From CAWDPQ01 sp049642465 (GTDB lineage: Bacteria > Acidobacteriota > Vicinamibacteria > Vicinamibacterales > 2-12-FULL-66-21): DNA of 64,000 nucleotides. The notes beneath the pieces were generated by a model, which was given only the letters and a program-made list of their open reading frames with translations, was not told the DNA's origin and did not search any database. The position numbers and the translations under genes were made by a program. This document shows positions 1 to 8,758 of the stretch, one piece after another; position 1 is the stretch's first letter, and each line of letters opens with the position of its first letter. The DNA lies in NCBI GenBank assembly GCA_049642465.1, contig JBAROV010000141.1, forward strand, positions 1 through 64,000, given 5' to 3'.

Positions 1-19
1 CTGCTAGTCTTTCCCCCTT

Positions 20-937
20 ATGAACCCCATTACGGCCCTCCTGACCGTGCTGGGCGCCTTGACGGCGCTCTTCGTCGGGCTCTGGACAAAAGTTGTCGTT
101 GACGCGAAAAAGACCGCTGCGGGCGCAAACGATCCCGCGACCGACGCGCGGTTCCCGACGCCGCTGCAAATCGCGGTCGGTACCGGGACGAACTTCCTCG
201 ACACGCTCGGCATCGGTTCGTTCGCCACGACGACGGCGCTATTCAAGTTCTTCAAGATGCTGCCGGACCGGATCATTCCTGGAACGCTCAACACTGGCCA
301 CACGCTTCCCACGGTCACGCAGGCATTCATTTACACGGCTGTCATTCCGGTTGATGTCGTGACGCTCGTCTCGATGATCGCCGCGGCCGTCCTCGGCGCG
401 TGGCTGGGCGCCGGGATCGTCGCGAAATGGTCCAAGCGAAAAGTGCAGATCGGCATGGGTTTCGCGCTGCTGGCGGCGGCGATCTTCTTCACCATGAAGC
501 AGCTCGGGCTGTTTCCGCAGGGAAGCGACGCGATTGGCGTGGATGGCGCGAAGCTGGCGCTTGCGGTGGGAGGGAATTTCGCGCTGGGCGCGCTGATGAC
601 GCTCGGAATCGGACTCTATGCGCCGTGCATGATTCTGGTGAGCCTCCTCGGCATGAGCGAGCGAACCGCATTCCCAATCATGATGGGATCGTGCGCGTTC
701 CTGATGCCCGTGGGCAGCCTGAAGTTCATTCGAGAACGCAGCTACAGTCTGCGTAACGCCTTTGGTCTGGCACTCGGCGGCATCCCCGGCGTTGTGGTGG
801 CCGCCTATTGGGTGCGCAGCATGGATCTCACGACCGTCCGGTGGCTGGTCATTGTGGTGGTCCTTTACACCGCCGGCATGATGCTCGCTTCCGGTGTCGC
901 TGAGACAAAGGCGGAGGCAATCGCGCGGGACAAGTGA
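20..937 (+). CDS. TSUP (TauE/SafE) family membrane permease
   Basis: This 305-residue, strongly hydrophobic protein has the TSUP layout: an N-terminal membrane segment (about residues 5-28), a short polar stretch, then repeated membrane segments from about residue 50 to 290. The GTGTNFLDTLGIGS stretch near residues 53-66 and the second-half match around GLYAPCMI fit the duplicated TauE/SafE fold. Family members export sulfite, sulfoacetate or related anions across the inner membrane; the substrate here cannot be read from sequence. Its stop overlaps the next gene's GTG start (GTGA), so the two are probably translationally coupled. Any ribosome binding site lies almost at the window edge and is unclear. 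Confidence 0.85.
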   Translation: MNPITALLTVLGALTALFVGLWTKVVVDAKKTAAGANDPATDARFPTPLQIAVGTGTNFLDTLGIGSFATTTALFKFFKMLPDRIIPGTLNTGHTLPTVTQAFIYTAVIPVDVVTLVSMIAAAVLGAWLGAGIVAKWSKRKVQIGMGFALLAAAIFFTMKQLGLFPQGSDAIGVDGAKLALAVGGNFALGALMTLGIGLYAPCMILVSLLGMSERTAFPIMMGSCAFLMPVGSLKFIRERSYSLRNAFGLALGGIPGVVVAAYWVRSMDLTTVRWLVIVVVLYTAGMMLASGVAETKAEAIARDK

Positions 938-1959
938 AAACCATCATCCTGGCACTCGTCGTACTGGCGCAAACCGCGGCCTCGCCGAACGCGCCGAGGT
1001 GGACTCTCTACAACTCCGGCGTGACGGCACGCCTGCGTGGCGTGAGCGCGCCCACCGCCAACATCGTCTGGGCGAGCGGCAGCGAAGGCACGATCATCCG
1101 AAGCACTGACGGTGGACGCACCTGGAGCCGCCTGACCATCCCGGACGCCGACAAACTCGACTTCCGTGACATCGATGCCATCGACGAACGAACGGCGTAC
1201 GTGTTGAGCATCGGCAATGGCGACGCCTCGCGGATCTACAAGACGACCGACGCCGGCGCGACCTGGTCGCTGCAGTTTCGCAACGACGATTCAAAGGCGT
1301 TCTACGACGCCATGGCCTTCCGGGACTCGCGGCGGGGCTTCGCGTTCAGCGATTCTGTGGACGGTCGGTTCGTGATTCTGCGCACCGACAACGGCGGACG
1401 AACCTGGACGAAGATTCCTGCTGCTGCGCTGCCGCCGGCACTTCCAGGGGAAGGAGCGTATGCCGCGAGCGGCAGCAACGTCGCGCTCGTCGGCGACAAC
1501 GTGTGGATTGGCACATCGGCATCCCGGGTAGTGCGGTCCACCGACGGTGGACGGTCGTGGGCAGTCGTTCAAACCCCGATACCGAGCAGTAGTTCGGCCG
1601 GCATTTTCTCTATCGCGTTTCGGGACCCATCGCGTGGCGTGATCGTTGGCGGTGACTACCAGAAGGAATCAGAGGCGGTCAGCAACGCGGCCATCACCGC
1701 CGATGGCGGTCGGACGTGGGCGGCGGTGAAAGGGCTGACGGGTTTCCGCTCGGCAGTCGCCTACGTTCCCGAATTACGGGACACGTGGGTCGCGGTTGGA
1801 CCTTCGGGATGCGATCTGTCACGAGATGACGCTCGAACCTGGACGGCCGTCACAGGCCAAGGTTTCCACGCCGTCAGCGTTCCACCGCACTCGACCGTCG
1901 CCTGGACCGTCGGCGAAAAGGGCTCCGTCGCAGGCCTCAATATCCCGCGTGTGCCATGA
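934..1959 (+). CDS. Secreted YCF48/sialidase-like repeat protein
   Basis: This 341-residue protein starts with a signal peptide (about residues 1-17) and then carries at least six Asp-box-like motifs of the form S/T-x-D-G-G-x-T-W (STDGGRTW, TTDAGATW, RTDNGGRTW, STDGGRSW, TADGGRTW and a degenerate one). That spacing is typical of a seven-bladed propeller of the YCF48/BNR kind. In acidobacteria such proteins are usually annotated as photosystem II stability factor-like or oxidoreductase-like; no enzymatic activity can be inferred. The GTG start overlaps the stop of the upstream permease. Likely periplasmic or extracellular. Confidence 0.85.
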   Translation: MKTIILALVVLAQTAASPNAPRWTLYNSGVTARLRGVSAPTANIVWASGSEGTIIRSTDGGRTWSRLTIPDADKLDFRDIDAIDERTAYVLSIGNGDASRIYKTTDAGATWSLQFRNDDSKAFYDAMAFRDSRRGFAFSDSVDGRFVILRTDNGGRTWTKIPAAALPPALPGEGAYAASGSNVALVGDNVWIGTSASRVVRSTDGGRSWAVVQTPIPSSSSAGIFSIAFRDPSRGVIVGGDYQKESEAVSNAAITADGGRTWAAVKGLTGFRSAVAYVPELRDTWVAVGPSGCDLSRDDARTWTAVTGQGFHAVSVPPHSTVAWTVGEKGSVAGLNIPRVP

Positions 1960-1980
1960 CCATGTGCGCGAATTATGTGA

Positions 1981-1991
1981 TATCCTATAAA
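1981..1991 (+). promoter_or_regulatory. Possible -10 region(s) for the toxin-antitoxin pair
   Basis: TATCCT at 1981-1986 and TATAAA at 1986-1991 lie directly before the antitoxin ATG at 1993. With TATCCT as -10 the transcript would begin at or next to the ATG, giving a leaderless mRNA; I see no Shine-Dalgarno sequence in this gap. A -35 is not clear (ATGACC at 1956-1961 is too far). Inference only. Confidence 0.3.
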
Positions 1992-1992
1992 G

Positions 1993-2304
1993 ATGCGAAA
2001 GGCTGTATCTATCACACTCGAGGCTGACAACCTCCTCTGGCTGCGGGCGCAGGCCGCGGCAACGTCTCGCGGCAGCCTGAGCGCAGTCCTCGATCGAATT
2101 GTCGAAGAAGCTCGACTCGGCGGGCGGACGGAACCCACCGCCATTCGATCCGTAGCCGGCACCATCGATTTGCCTGAGGACGACCCGGATTTGGCGAAAG
2201 CGGATGCGTACGTACGGTCGGTATTCACAGCATCCGCGCGGCAGCCAATCCTCGTTAGGGAAAGGTCTGGCGCCATACGAACGCAGCGCAAGCGCCGTGG
2301 CTGA
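1993..2304 (+). CDS. VapB-like ribbon-helix-helix antitoxin
   Basis: This 103-residue protein has an N-terminal ribbon-helix-helix-like segment (MRKAVSITLEADNLLWLRAQ, then S-R-G-S-L-S-x-x-L-D-x-I-V) and an acidic linker followed by a basic tail. It sits directly upstream of a PIN-domain gene whose start overlaps its stop by 8 bases, the normal VapBC arrangement. The N-terminal part should bind the pair's own promoter, and the C-terminal part should cover the toxin active site. Function is inferred from order and fold, as antitoxins of this type are poorly conserved. Confidence 0.75.
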   Translation: MRKAVSITLEADNLLWLRAQAAATSRGSLSAVLDRIVEEARLGGRTEPTAIRSVAGTIDLPEDDPDLAKADAYVRSVFTASARQPILVRERSGAIRTQRKRRG

Positions 2305-2704
2305 ACCTGCCGCCGCCGTCACAGACACCCACGCTTTGCTGTTTCATGCGGCCGGCGGTGGCCGGCTTGGCCGCCGTGCCGCCGCGATGTTCGACGACTG
2401 CGAGCGGCGCCAGGCGATTGTGTACGTGCCCGCGGCGGTGATCTGGGAATGCGCCCTGCTGGCACGCGCCGGCCGAATCAACCTCCGCCGCACGATCCGC
2501 GCCTTCTTCGACGATCTGTTCAGCAATCCTGCGTACCAGCCGTTCGATCTCACGGCATCACAGATCTTCAGAGCTGACGACCTCCGGTTCAGCCGGGACC
2601 CCTTCGATGCCCTGATCTGCGCGGCCGCCCAGGATCTGGAGCTGCCGCTAATCACGCGCGATAACGAGATTCGCGGATCGGGAGTCGTTCGAGTGATCTG
2701 GTAG
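2297..2704 (+). CDS. VapC-like PIN-domain ribonuclease toxin
   Basis: From the GTG at 2297 the protein has 135 residues and shows the four PIN acidic positions: D10 in VTDTHALL, E51 in VIWECALL, D101/D104 in RDPFDALICAAA, and D122 in LITRDNEI. These coordinate Mg/Mn in VapC ribonucleases, which usually cut tRNA or rRNA. I chose the GTG because it begins just before the conserved first strand and overlaps the antitoxin stop by 8 bases. The open frame continues upstream to 2204, but that part only repeats antitoxin codons in another frame. All key residues are present, so the toxin looks intact. Confidence 0.82.
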   Translation: MAEPAAAVTDTHALLFHAAGGGRLGRRAAAMFDDCERRQAIVYVPAAVIWECALLARAGRINLRRTIRAFFDDLFSNPAYQPFDLTASQIFRADDLRFSRDPFDALICAAAQDLELPLITRDNEIRGSGVVRVIW

Positions 2705-2709
2705 GGGAT

Positions 2710-3717
2710 TCACACGCGCGCGAGGCACGCGGTCGCAATCTGCACGTACTTTTCCACCGCGTCTTCCATCTCGGCGATTCGGACGTGCTCCTCTGACGTA
2801 TGGGCAACATGGAACGAACCCGGACCGAAGAGGAGCGGCGTTCCCCAGTTGGTCAGAAACGGAATGTCCGTCGCAAATGGAAACACGGCGGTATCAATGC
2901 CGAGACCGTCCAATGTCTGAAGCCTCACGTGGGGCACTCGCAAGACTTCCTCGAGCCGGACGGAACGCGTCAGTGCCTGCACACTGCGCACGACTTCGTC
3001 GGCCGGACGGCTCGTTCGAAAAAGCGCTTCGGCCCAGGCAACTGGCGGAATCACGTTTGGCGCAATGCCCCCTTCGATTAATCCGATCGTGTAGTAGGTC
3101 GGCCCGATGATCGGATCGGTCGGCAGCTCGATCGTGCGCAAAAGCATCAGCGCATCGAGAAGTTTGTCGATCGCCGATTCACCCAGTTCGGGCGCAGACG
3201 AGTGCGCCGCGCGGCCGCTCGCATGCAGGCGGAGTCTGAGCACACCGCGCGTGGCCGCACCCAAGCGATTGTCGGTCGGTTCGCCGTTGATGAGGAACTT
3301 CGAGTTGATCGACGCCTGATTCGCGACTTTGGCGCCATCGCTGCCGCGCTCTTCGCCGACGACGTAGAGCATGCCGATGCGGCGTTCGCCGTTTTTGTGA
3401 AGGCGCTCGGCAGCCGCAACCTGCGCGGCAAGGATCCCTTTCGCATCGCAGGCGCCGCGTCCATACAGGAGGCCGTCTCGGACGCTGCTGCCAAAAAACG
3501 GTGGAACACAATCGTAGTGGGTCGAGAACACGACACGGGGGGCATCCAGAGTCGCCAGGATATTGAAGCGACCCTCGGCAACAGGCTGCTCCGCCACTCG
3601 GTACCCCAACGCTCGCAATTTCGACGCCAGCCAGCGGCCGGCCTCTGCCTCCCGTCCGGTGGTCGAGTCGATGTCGATGAACTCGCGCGCGAAGTCCAGA
3701 AGCTTCACCGGATCCAC
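2710..3717 (-). CDS. dapE: Succinyl-diaminopimelate desuccinylase-like M20 peptidase
   Basis: This 335-residue protein has the M20 zinc-hydrolase signatures: H67/D69 in STHYDCVPP, D91 in GRGACDAKG, E122/E123 in VVGEERGSDG, E146 in NGEPTD, and H306 near the C-terminus (HVAHTSEEH). A lid/dimer domain lies between about residues 155 and 265. It is the last gene of a lysine operon and overlaps dapD by 13 bases, so DapE (removal of succinate from N-succinyl-LL-diaminopimelate) is the best assignment. Sequence alone would also allow an ArgE/LysK-type deacylase; the dapD partner, which makes the succinylated intermediate, argues for DapE. Confidence 0.8.
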   Translation of the reverse strand: MDPVKLLDFAREFIDIDSTTGREAEAGRWLASKLRALGYRVAEQPVAEGRFNILATLDAPRVVFSTHYDCVPPFFGSSVRDGLLYGRGACDAKGILAAQVAAAERLHKNGERRIGMLYVVGEERGSDGAKVANQASINSKFLINGEPTDNRLGAATRGVLRLRLHASGRAAHSSAPELGESAIDKLLDALMLLRTIELPTDPIIGPTYYTIGLIEGGIAPNVIPPVAWAEALFRTSRPADEVVRSVQALTRSVRLEEVLRVPHVRLQTLDGLGIDTAVFPFATDIPFLTNWGTPLLFGPGSFHVAHTSEEHVRIAEMEDAVEKYVQIATACLARV

Positions 3718-4553
3718 TGCTCCAGTGCGGTCCTCGCATCGGTTCGCTCGTCGCGATACTTGACGATCACCGGAGCGGCGACTGACAGCCCCCAGTCGCG
3801 GGCGCGCCCGGTCGTCATCGGTCTTGCTCCCGGAACAACCACTGCCCCTTCAGGCACGACCAGAGGCTCGTTCGGTCGAGGCTCCAGGATCGTCCCGTTC
3901 GGCACGTCGTAGATTGGCGTCGAGCGTGTCAGAATTGTGCCCGCCGCCAGCACCGCACGCCGTTTGACGATGGCGCCTTCGTAGATACCGCAATTGCCAC
4001 CCACGAGCACATCGTCTTCGACGATGACGGGGAGGGCGCCGACGGGCTCGAGCACGCCGCCGATCTGCGCGGCTGCGCTCACGTGGACGCGGCGGCCAAT
4101 CTGGGCACAGGAGCCGACGAGGGCATGCGAATCGACGAGCGTTTCATCGTCGATGTACGCGCCGATGTTGATATACATCGGCGGCATGCAGATGACTTTT
4201 CGGCCGACATAGGCTCCATCGCGGACGCTCGACCCTCCGGGCACAAGGCGTACGCCGGAAGAGGTATCGAACTTCTTCAGTGGGAGGGTGTCCTTGTCGA
4301 AGAACGGCCACCGGCCGTGATCCATTGAGGCGTCGATGATGTCGCCAAGCCGGAAGCCGAGCAGAATGCCGCGTTTTACCCAGCGATTGACGCGCCAGCC
4401 CGTCGCGGTGGTCGGGTCCGGCTCGGCGGCTCTCGCCTCTCCGGCCGAGAGCGCCGCACGGAGGCGCTTGAACGCGTCACGCGCGCGCTCGCGATCGACC
4501 GCATCTCCAGCGTCCGCGAGCGCGTTGATTTCCGCTTCGAGCGATCCCGTCAT
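3705..4553 (-). CDS. dapD: Tetrahydrodipicolinate N-succinyltransferase
   Basis: This 282-residue protein is full length for DapD (usually about 275). An alpha-helical N-terminal domain (1-100) is followed by a left-handed beta-helix of hexapeptide repeats (about 105-215), including VGSCAQIGRRVHVSAAAQIGG and VGGNCGIYEGAIV, which build the active site between trimer subunits. It transfers succinyl from succinyl-CoA to tetrahydrodipicolinate, committing this organism to the succinylase branch of the diaminopimelate pathway. It overlaps dapA by four bases (ATGA) and dapE by 13, so the three are translationally coupled. Confidence 0.93.
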   Translation of the reverse strand: MTGSLEAEINALADAGDAVDRERARDAFKRLRAALSAGEARAAEPDPTTATGWRVNRWVKRGILLGFRLGDIIDASMDHGRWPFFDKDTLPLKKFDTSSGVRLVPGGSSVRDGAYVGRKVICMPPMYINIGAYIDDETLVDSHALVGSCAQIGRRVHVSAAAQIGGVLEPVGALPVIVEDDVLVGGNCGIYEGAIVKRRAVLAAGTILTRSTPIYDVPNGTILEPRPNEPLVVPEGAVVVPGARPMTTGRARDWGLSVAAPVIVKYRDERTDARTALEQWIR

Positions 4554-5458
4554 CGCACGCCGGCCGTCGTGTCCTGCTCCAGGTGGGCGGCCGCCAGTGC
4601 TTCTGCGATCCGTCGACGCGACTCTGCTCTTGGCGGGACCATCGGCAACCGGTACACCTCGTCGAGCAAGCCCATTTGTGCCATCGCGGCTTTCACCGGA
4701 ATCGGGTTCGATTCGACGAAGTTTGCGGACATCAGCGGCATCAAGCGTTGATGAATCCGGCGCGCCGCAGCGAAATCGTTGGCTTCTGCGAGTTCCACCA
4801 TGCGTGCCATCGCGGCGGGCGCCTGGTTGGCACTCACTGAAATGATCCCGTGTCCGCCAAGCGCCATCAACGGCAGCGTCAGCGCATCGTCACCAGACAG
4901 CACAATGAAGGACTCCGGCACGGCGCGGCAAATCTCGCACATCTGACTGATGTTGCCCGACGCTTCCTTGACGCCCACGATGTTGGGCACGGCGGAAAGC
5001 CGGACCAGTGTCGCAACGTCCACGTTGCATCCCGTTCGCCCCGGAACGTTGTAGACAATGACCGGCAGGCCGACTTCACCTGCGATCGCGCTGTAGTGCT
5101 GAAACAGACCTTCCGGTGTGGGTTTGTTGTAATACGGCGTCACCGACAGCAGGCCCTCGGCGCCCACCGCCTTCATGCGGCGACCGACGCCAATGACCTC
5201 TTTGGTGTCATATCCGCCGGCGCCGGCCAGCACTGGCACCCGGCCGGCGGCCTCTTCCACCACCAGCTCGACGATGCGCACGCGTTCGTCTTCCGAGAGC
5301 GTGGGGCTCTCGCCCGTGGTGCCGACAGGAACGAGGAAGTGAATCCCGGCCTCGATCTGCCGTTTGGCGAGGCGCCGGACTCCAGCTTCGTCCACTGACT
5401 CGTCGCGGGCGAACGGGGTCACCAGCGCCGTTCCGCATCCAGTCCAGGCTCTACGCAT
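4550..5458 (-). CDS. dapA: 4-hydroxy-tetrahydrodipicolinate synthase
   Basis: This 302-residue TIM-barrel lyase condenses pyruvate with aspartate semialdehyde. The catalytic set is complete: T47/T48 in GTTGESP, Y110 in TPYYNKP, Y136 and R141 in VYNVPGRTG, and the Schiff-base K164 in VGVKEASGN, all offset by three from the E. coli enzyme. It is part of the asd-lysC-dapBADE operon, 64 bases after dapB; that gap carries a dispersed repeat. Overlap with dapD is ATGA. A second DapA-family protein at 34468-35367 lacks this context and probably has a different substrate. Confidence 0.95.
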   Translation of the reverse strand: MRRAWTGCGTALVTPFARDESVDEAGVRRLAKRQIEAGIHFLVPVGTTGESPTLSEDERVRIVELVVEEAAGRVPVLAGAGGYDTKEVIGVGRRMKAVGAEGLLSVTPYYNKPTPEGLFQHYSAIAGEVGLPVIVYNVPGRTGCNVDVATLVRLSAVPNIVGVKEASGNISQMCEICRAVPESFIVLSGDDALTLPLMALGGHGIISVSANQAPAAMARMVELAEANDFAAARRIHQRLMPLMSANFVESNPIPVKAAMAQMGLLDEVYRLPMVPPRAESRRRIAEALAAAHLEQDTTAGVR

Positions 5459-5484
5459 GTTTATCCTTCCTCAGGGTCGTCTGC

Positions 5485-5512
5485 CCGCCTTCGCGGAAGC
5501 TACGGCCGGCAG
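5485..5512. repeat. Dispersed short repeat, copy 1 (dapB-dapA gap)
   Basis: The gap between dapB and dapA contains a segment (CCCGCCTTCGCG, then GAAGCTACGGC) that recurs with a small change at 10613-10635 in another intergenic gap. The two ends (GCC...GGC) allow a short hairpin. Two copies at unrelated intergenic places suggest a small interspersed palindromic element. Confidence 0.5.
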
Positions 5513-5522
5513 CACGTGAGAT

Positions 5523-6203
5523 CTATAACCCCAAAACATCCCTCATGGTGAACCAACCACGTTTTCCCTGGATCCACCGTGCGGCTTCGAGCGCTCCGCG
5601 GGCGAATGTTGAACGATCTCGCGCCGTGTGCGTCAGTGTAATCGTCTCCGACGGCGCATCGAAACCCACCGTGTGTGTTCCGGGGATCGAACCAGCACGC
5701 GTGGAGGACAGGTCGACTGGACGCGCGTAGCCGCTGCGCCTCAGTGCCGCCTCCAGCGCCAGCGCCGTTCCCGACGGTGCGTCGCGTTTGGCGGCGTGGT
5801 GCAGCTCGTGAATGTAGGCCCCGAACGTGGGCTGCGGGCTCATCAACTGCGCCGCCCGTTCAACGAGTGCCACGAAGAGATTCACGCCCACTGCAAAGTT
5901 CGGTGCGGCAATGACGCCAGTTCCGCGGCGCGCCACTTCGTCGCGAAGCGCCTGTTCGTGCTGCTGCCATCCCGTTGTGCCGACGACCGCATTCGTGCCT
6001 CGAGCGGCGAGCTGAGGCAAGGTGACCGGCACGGCATCCCCGACGGAGAAGTCAATCGCCACGTCCGCCGCCGGCCAACTCTTCGAATCGTGCGCATTGC
6101 GTCGATCCACGAACCCTGCGACCTGCATGCCATACTCGGGCGCCAGCGCTTCGACGAGCCGCCCCATCCGGCCATGCCCGATCACCAGGATTCGCAGGCT
6201 CAA
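5523..6203 (-). CDS. dapB: 4-hydroxy-tetrahydrodipicolinate reductase (short form)
   Basis: The reading frame stays open to 6425, but conserved sequence begins at LSLRILVIGHGRMG. I therefore place the start at the TTG at 6203, which overlaps the lysC stop by four bases (TTGA) and gives 226 residues. It has the NAD(P)H-binding GHGRMG (9-14), the DapB signature HELHHAAKRDAPSGTA (132-147) with the H135/H136 pair, K139 and the DAPSGT loop. It reduces hydroxy-tetrahydrodipicolinate to tetrahydrodipicolinate. At 226 residues it is shorter than the common 240-270 but no motif is missing. The upstream extension is shadow coding from lysC. Confidence 0.88.
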   Translation of the reverse strand: MSLRILVIGHGRMGRLVEALAPEYGMQVAGFVDRRNAHDSKSWPAADVAIDFSVGDAVPVTLPQLAARGTNAVVGTTGWQQHEQALRDEVARRGTGVIAAPNFAVGVNLFVALVERAAQLMSPQPTFGAYIHELHHAAKRDAPSGTALALEAALRRSGYARPVDLSSTRAGSIPGTHTVGFDAPSETITLTHTARDRSTFARGALEAARWIQGKRGWFTMRDVLGL

Positions 6204-7600
6204 CTGCTGACGGTCTCCGTCTGCGCGCGATCGTTCTCGGTTTCCGCGAAGAAGAGATCGTGCAGCTGGCTCATCGCCGACGGCACATCGGAATCGCGCA
6301 GCACCACCGTGACGTTGCGGCGCGAAGCCGCCTGCGACACCATGCGCAGAGGAAAACCGTCCAGCGCACCGAGAATTCGCGCCGCCAGGTGCGCGTCCTG
6401 CCGAAGCACGTCCCCAACCGCGCACAGGATAGCCATTCCGCTTTCCGACCGCACTTCGGCGAACTCGGACACGTCTGCAATCACCGCCTTCAACCGCCGA
6501 TCGTCGTCGACCGTGACTGAAACACTGACCTCTGAGGTCGTGACGACATCGACCGAGGTGCGATGCCGTTCGAAGACTTCAAATACTCGGCGCAGAAACC
6601 CGTATGCCATCAGCATACGAGTCGAGGTAATGTCGATGACCGTGATGCCTCGCTTGCAGGCAATTGCGGCAATGCCGTCGCGGCCGCCGGCAATTTCGTG
6701 CGACGCAATCAGCGTCCCACGCCCGCCGGTGTGCCGGCTGTTGAGGATTCGCACGGGAATGTCGCGAGCCACGGCAGGGAGGATCGTGCTGGGGTGAAGC
6801 ACTTTTGCACCGAAGTATGCCAGCTCCGATGCCTCACCGAACGACAATTGACGCACAACCTGCGGAGCCGAGACGATGCGCGGGTCGGCGGTCAGCATCC
6901 CGTCAACATCGGTCCAGATCTGAATCTCACGCGCCCGCAAAGCGGCGCCGATGAGCGCCGCGGAATAGTCTGAGCCTCCTCGTCCGAGCGTCGTGGAGAC
7001 GCCGTCCCGCGTGGCGCCAACGTACCCTGCCGTCACCGGGACCCGGTTGGATGACAACTCGGGCCCGAGCTCGCGCGGTACTGCTGCGTCAATCGCATCG
7101 AAAACCGGGGACGCCTGAGTATAGTCGTCATTCGTGATCACGAGTCGCCGCGGATCAACCCACACCGAGGGGACGCCGGCTGACGACAGCGCGGAATGCA
7201 CGATCCGGCTGCTCAGCAACTCGCCAGCCGCTGCGATGGCGTCGAGGGCGCGGGGCGACGCATCCTTCAGCGTCATGATGGCGCGGACGACGGCATGTAG
7301 CTCGTCGAATTGTTGCGTGATTGCGCGCGTCACGTCGTCACCCATCGTTGACGACACCTGCGCGGTCAGCTCGAGATGGCGCGCTTTCAGCCCCTCGAGA
7401 ATCGATCCCGCGGCCTCGTCACCCGCCGCCGCGACGCTGGCCGCACGAAACAGCTCGTTTGTCACGCCCCCCAGCGCGGAGACCACAACAACCGGACGAT
7501 CCCCCAGCTCTCTCGCTCGAACGACGTGATTGATCAAACGATGGATGGCGGTCGCGTCTGCGACAGACGTGCCACCGAACTTCATGACTACTGCGTTCAC
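6200..7600 (-). CDS. lysC: Aspartate kinase
   Basis: From the GTG at 7600 (GGGAG lies about six bases upstream) the protein is 466 residues. It opens with VMKFGGTSV, the kinase nucleotide-binding motif, followed by the amino-acid-kinase fold (about 1-290) and two ACT domains (about 315-460), which are the usual sites of lysine or threonine feedback inhibition. It is monofunctional, with no homoserine dehydrogenase fusion. It makes beta-aspartyl phosphate, the substrate of Asd encoded just upstream. The frame continues to 7687, but that extension reads a low-complexity repeat and is not likely coding. Confidence 0.92.
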   Translation of the reverse strand: MNAVVMKFGGTSVADATAIHRLINHVVRARELGDRPVVVVSALGGVTNELFRAASVAAAGDEAAGSILEGLKARHLELTAQVSSTMGDDVTRAITQQFDELHAVVRAIMTLKDASPRALDAIAAAGELLSSRIVHSALSSAGVPSVWVDPRRLVITNDDYTQASPVFDAIDAAVPRELGPELSSNRVPVTAGYVGATRDGVSTTLGRGGSDYSAALIGAALRAREIQIWTDVDGMLTADPRIVSAPQVVRQLSFGEASELAYFGAKVLHPSTILPAVARDIPVRILNSRHTGGRGTLIASHEIAGGRDGIAAIACKRGITVIDITSTRMLMAYGFLRRVFEVFERHRTSVDVVTTSEVSVSVTVDDDRRLKAVIADVSEFAEVRSESGMAILCAVGDVLRQDAHLAARILGALDGFPLRMVSQAASRRNVTVVLRDSDVPSAMSQLHDLFFAETENDRAQTETVSS

Positions 7601-7606
7601 TGGCAA

Positions 7607-7664
7607 CTCCCGATCCCCCGATCTCCCGATCTCCCGACCTCCCGTCCTCTCGTCCTCCCGATCT
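7607..7664. repeat. Repeat island, unit about ATCTCCCG, after asd stop
   Basis: The asd-lysC gap is filled by imperfect 8-base tandem units (CGGGAGAT on the coding strand). The island starts immediately after the asd stop and ends just before the lysC ribosome binding site, to which its GGGAG sequence contributes. It carries no long open reading frame of its own. Confidence 0.75.
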
Positions 7665-8744
7665 TCAATCCGCCCCGATCCACCCATCCGCGACCATCAA
7701 CTCCGCGTTGAGGACCGCCGCACCAGCCGCCCCGCGGATCGTATTGTGCCCCAGCGCGACCAGTTTGAGGCCGAGCACCGAACACGGACGGATTCGGCCG
7801 ACCGACACCGTCATGCCGCCGCCGCGTCCGGCATCCAGGCGCGGTTGCGGCCGATTGGGTTCGTCCATGCAGACGATGGGCTCCGCAGGCGCCGTCGGCA
7901 GCACGAGTTCCTGCGGACGTCCACGCCACGACGTCAGCGCCGCCCGGACGTCCTCCGGCGAGGGTCTGTCGTCTAACTTGATAGACACCATTTCGGTGTG
8001 CCCGTCGATCACGGACACTCGCGTCGTGTGTGCGCTCACGACGGCCAGATGCGGCGAGACGATGCCCTCGTCGGCGTCAATGGTTCCGAGGATCTTTTGC
8101 GTCTCGCTCTCCATCTTTTCTTCTTCCCCGGAAATCGCCGGAATGACGTTCCCGAGAATATCCAGTGAGGCGACGCCCGGATAACCCGCCCCCGACACGG
8201 CTTGCAGCGTCGTGACGTTAACAGCGCGCAGGCCGAACTGCCGCAGCGGCGCGAGGACCATCGCCAGCACGACGGTCGAACAATTCGGGTTGGTGACGAT
8301 GGCGCCGGGCCAGTTCTTTTCCTTCCGCTGTCTGGGCAGCAGATTCAGATGTTCTGGATTGATTTCGGGGATGAGCAGGGGGACCGACGGATCCATGCGG
8401 TAGCTGCGCGCGTTGCTGATGACCACGTGGCCCGCGCGCGCGAAGGCCGGCTCGATCTCCTGTGCGGCATTGGCATCGAGCGCCGAGAACATGATCCGTG
8501 GGCCGCGGCCTGGCGTGCACGCCTCGACCCGCATCGACGCCGCCTCGGACGGCGTCGGCTCTGAGAGGTGCCACGCCGTCGCTTCGCGGTAGGTTCGTCC
8601 TTCGGACCGCTCGCTGGCGGCGAGCCAGGCTGGGCGAAACCAGGGATGTTCGGCGAGCTGCAGCAGGAACTGCTGCCCGACCATCCCCGTTGCGCCAAGT
8701 ATTCCGACGTCCATCCTGCGGACCGCGACGCTGCTCGAAGCCAC
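7665..8744 (-). CDS. asd: Aspartate-semialdehyde dehydrogenase (archaeal/fungal type)
   Basis: This 359-residue protein begins at a GTG (8744) preceded by GGAG at six bases. An internal ATG at 8714 is an alternative, ten codons in. It has NADPH-binding GILGATGMVGQ (14-24), active-site C155 in TNPNCSTVV, the VSGAGYPG loop, and R242/H249 in TTRVSVIDGHTE. The length and the last motif are those of the archaeal/fungal Asd branch rather than the E. coli one. It makes aspartate semialdehyde for lysine, threonine and methionine. It is the first full gene of the lysine operon, directly downstream of a putative attenuator. Confidence 0.92.
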   Translation of the reverse strand: MASSSVAVRRMDVGILGATGMVGQQFLLQLAEHPWFRPAWLAASERSEGRTYREATAWHLSEPTPSEAASMRVEACTPGRGPRIMFSALDANAAQEIEPAFARAGHVVISNARSYRMDPSVPLLIPEINPEHLNLLPRQRKEKNWPGAIVTNPNCSTVVLAMVLAPLRQFGLRAVNVTTLQAVSGAGYPGVASLDILGNVIPAISGEEEKMESETQKILGTIDADEGIVSPHLAVVSAHTTRVSVIDGHTEMVSIKLDDRPSPEDVRAALTSWRGRPQELVLPTAPAEPIVCMDEPNRPQPRLDAGRGGGMTVSVGRIRPCSVLGLKLVALGHNTIRGAAGAAVLNAELMVADGWIGAD

Positions 8745-8758
8745 AACTCACTCCAATC

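Noticed and set aside
5628..6797. 389-residue open frame on the plus strand
   Set aside because: Antisense to dapB and lysC, both of which show complete motifs.
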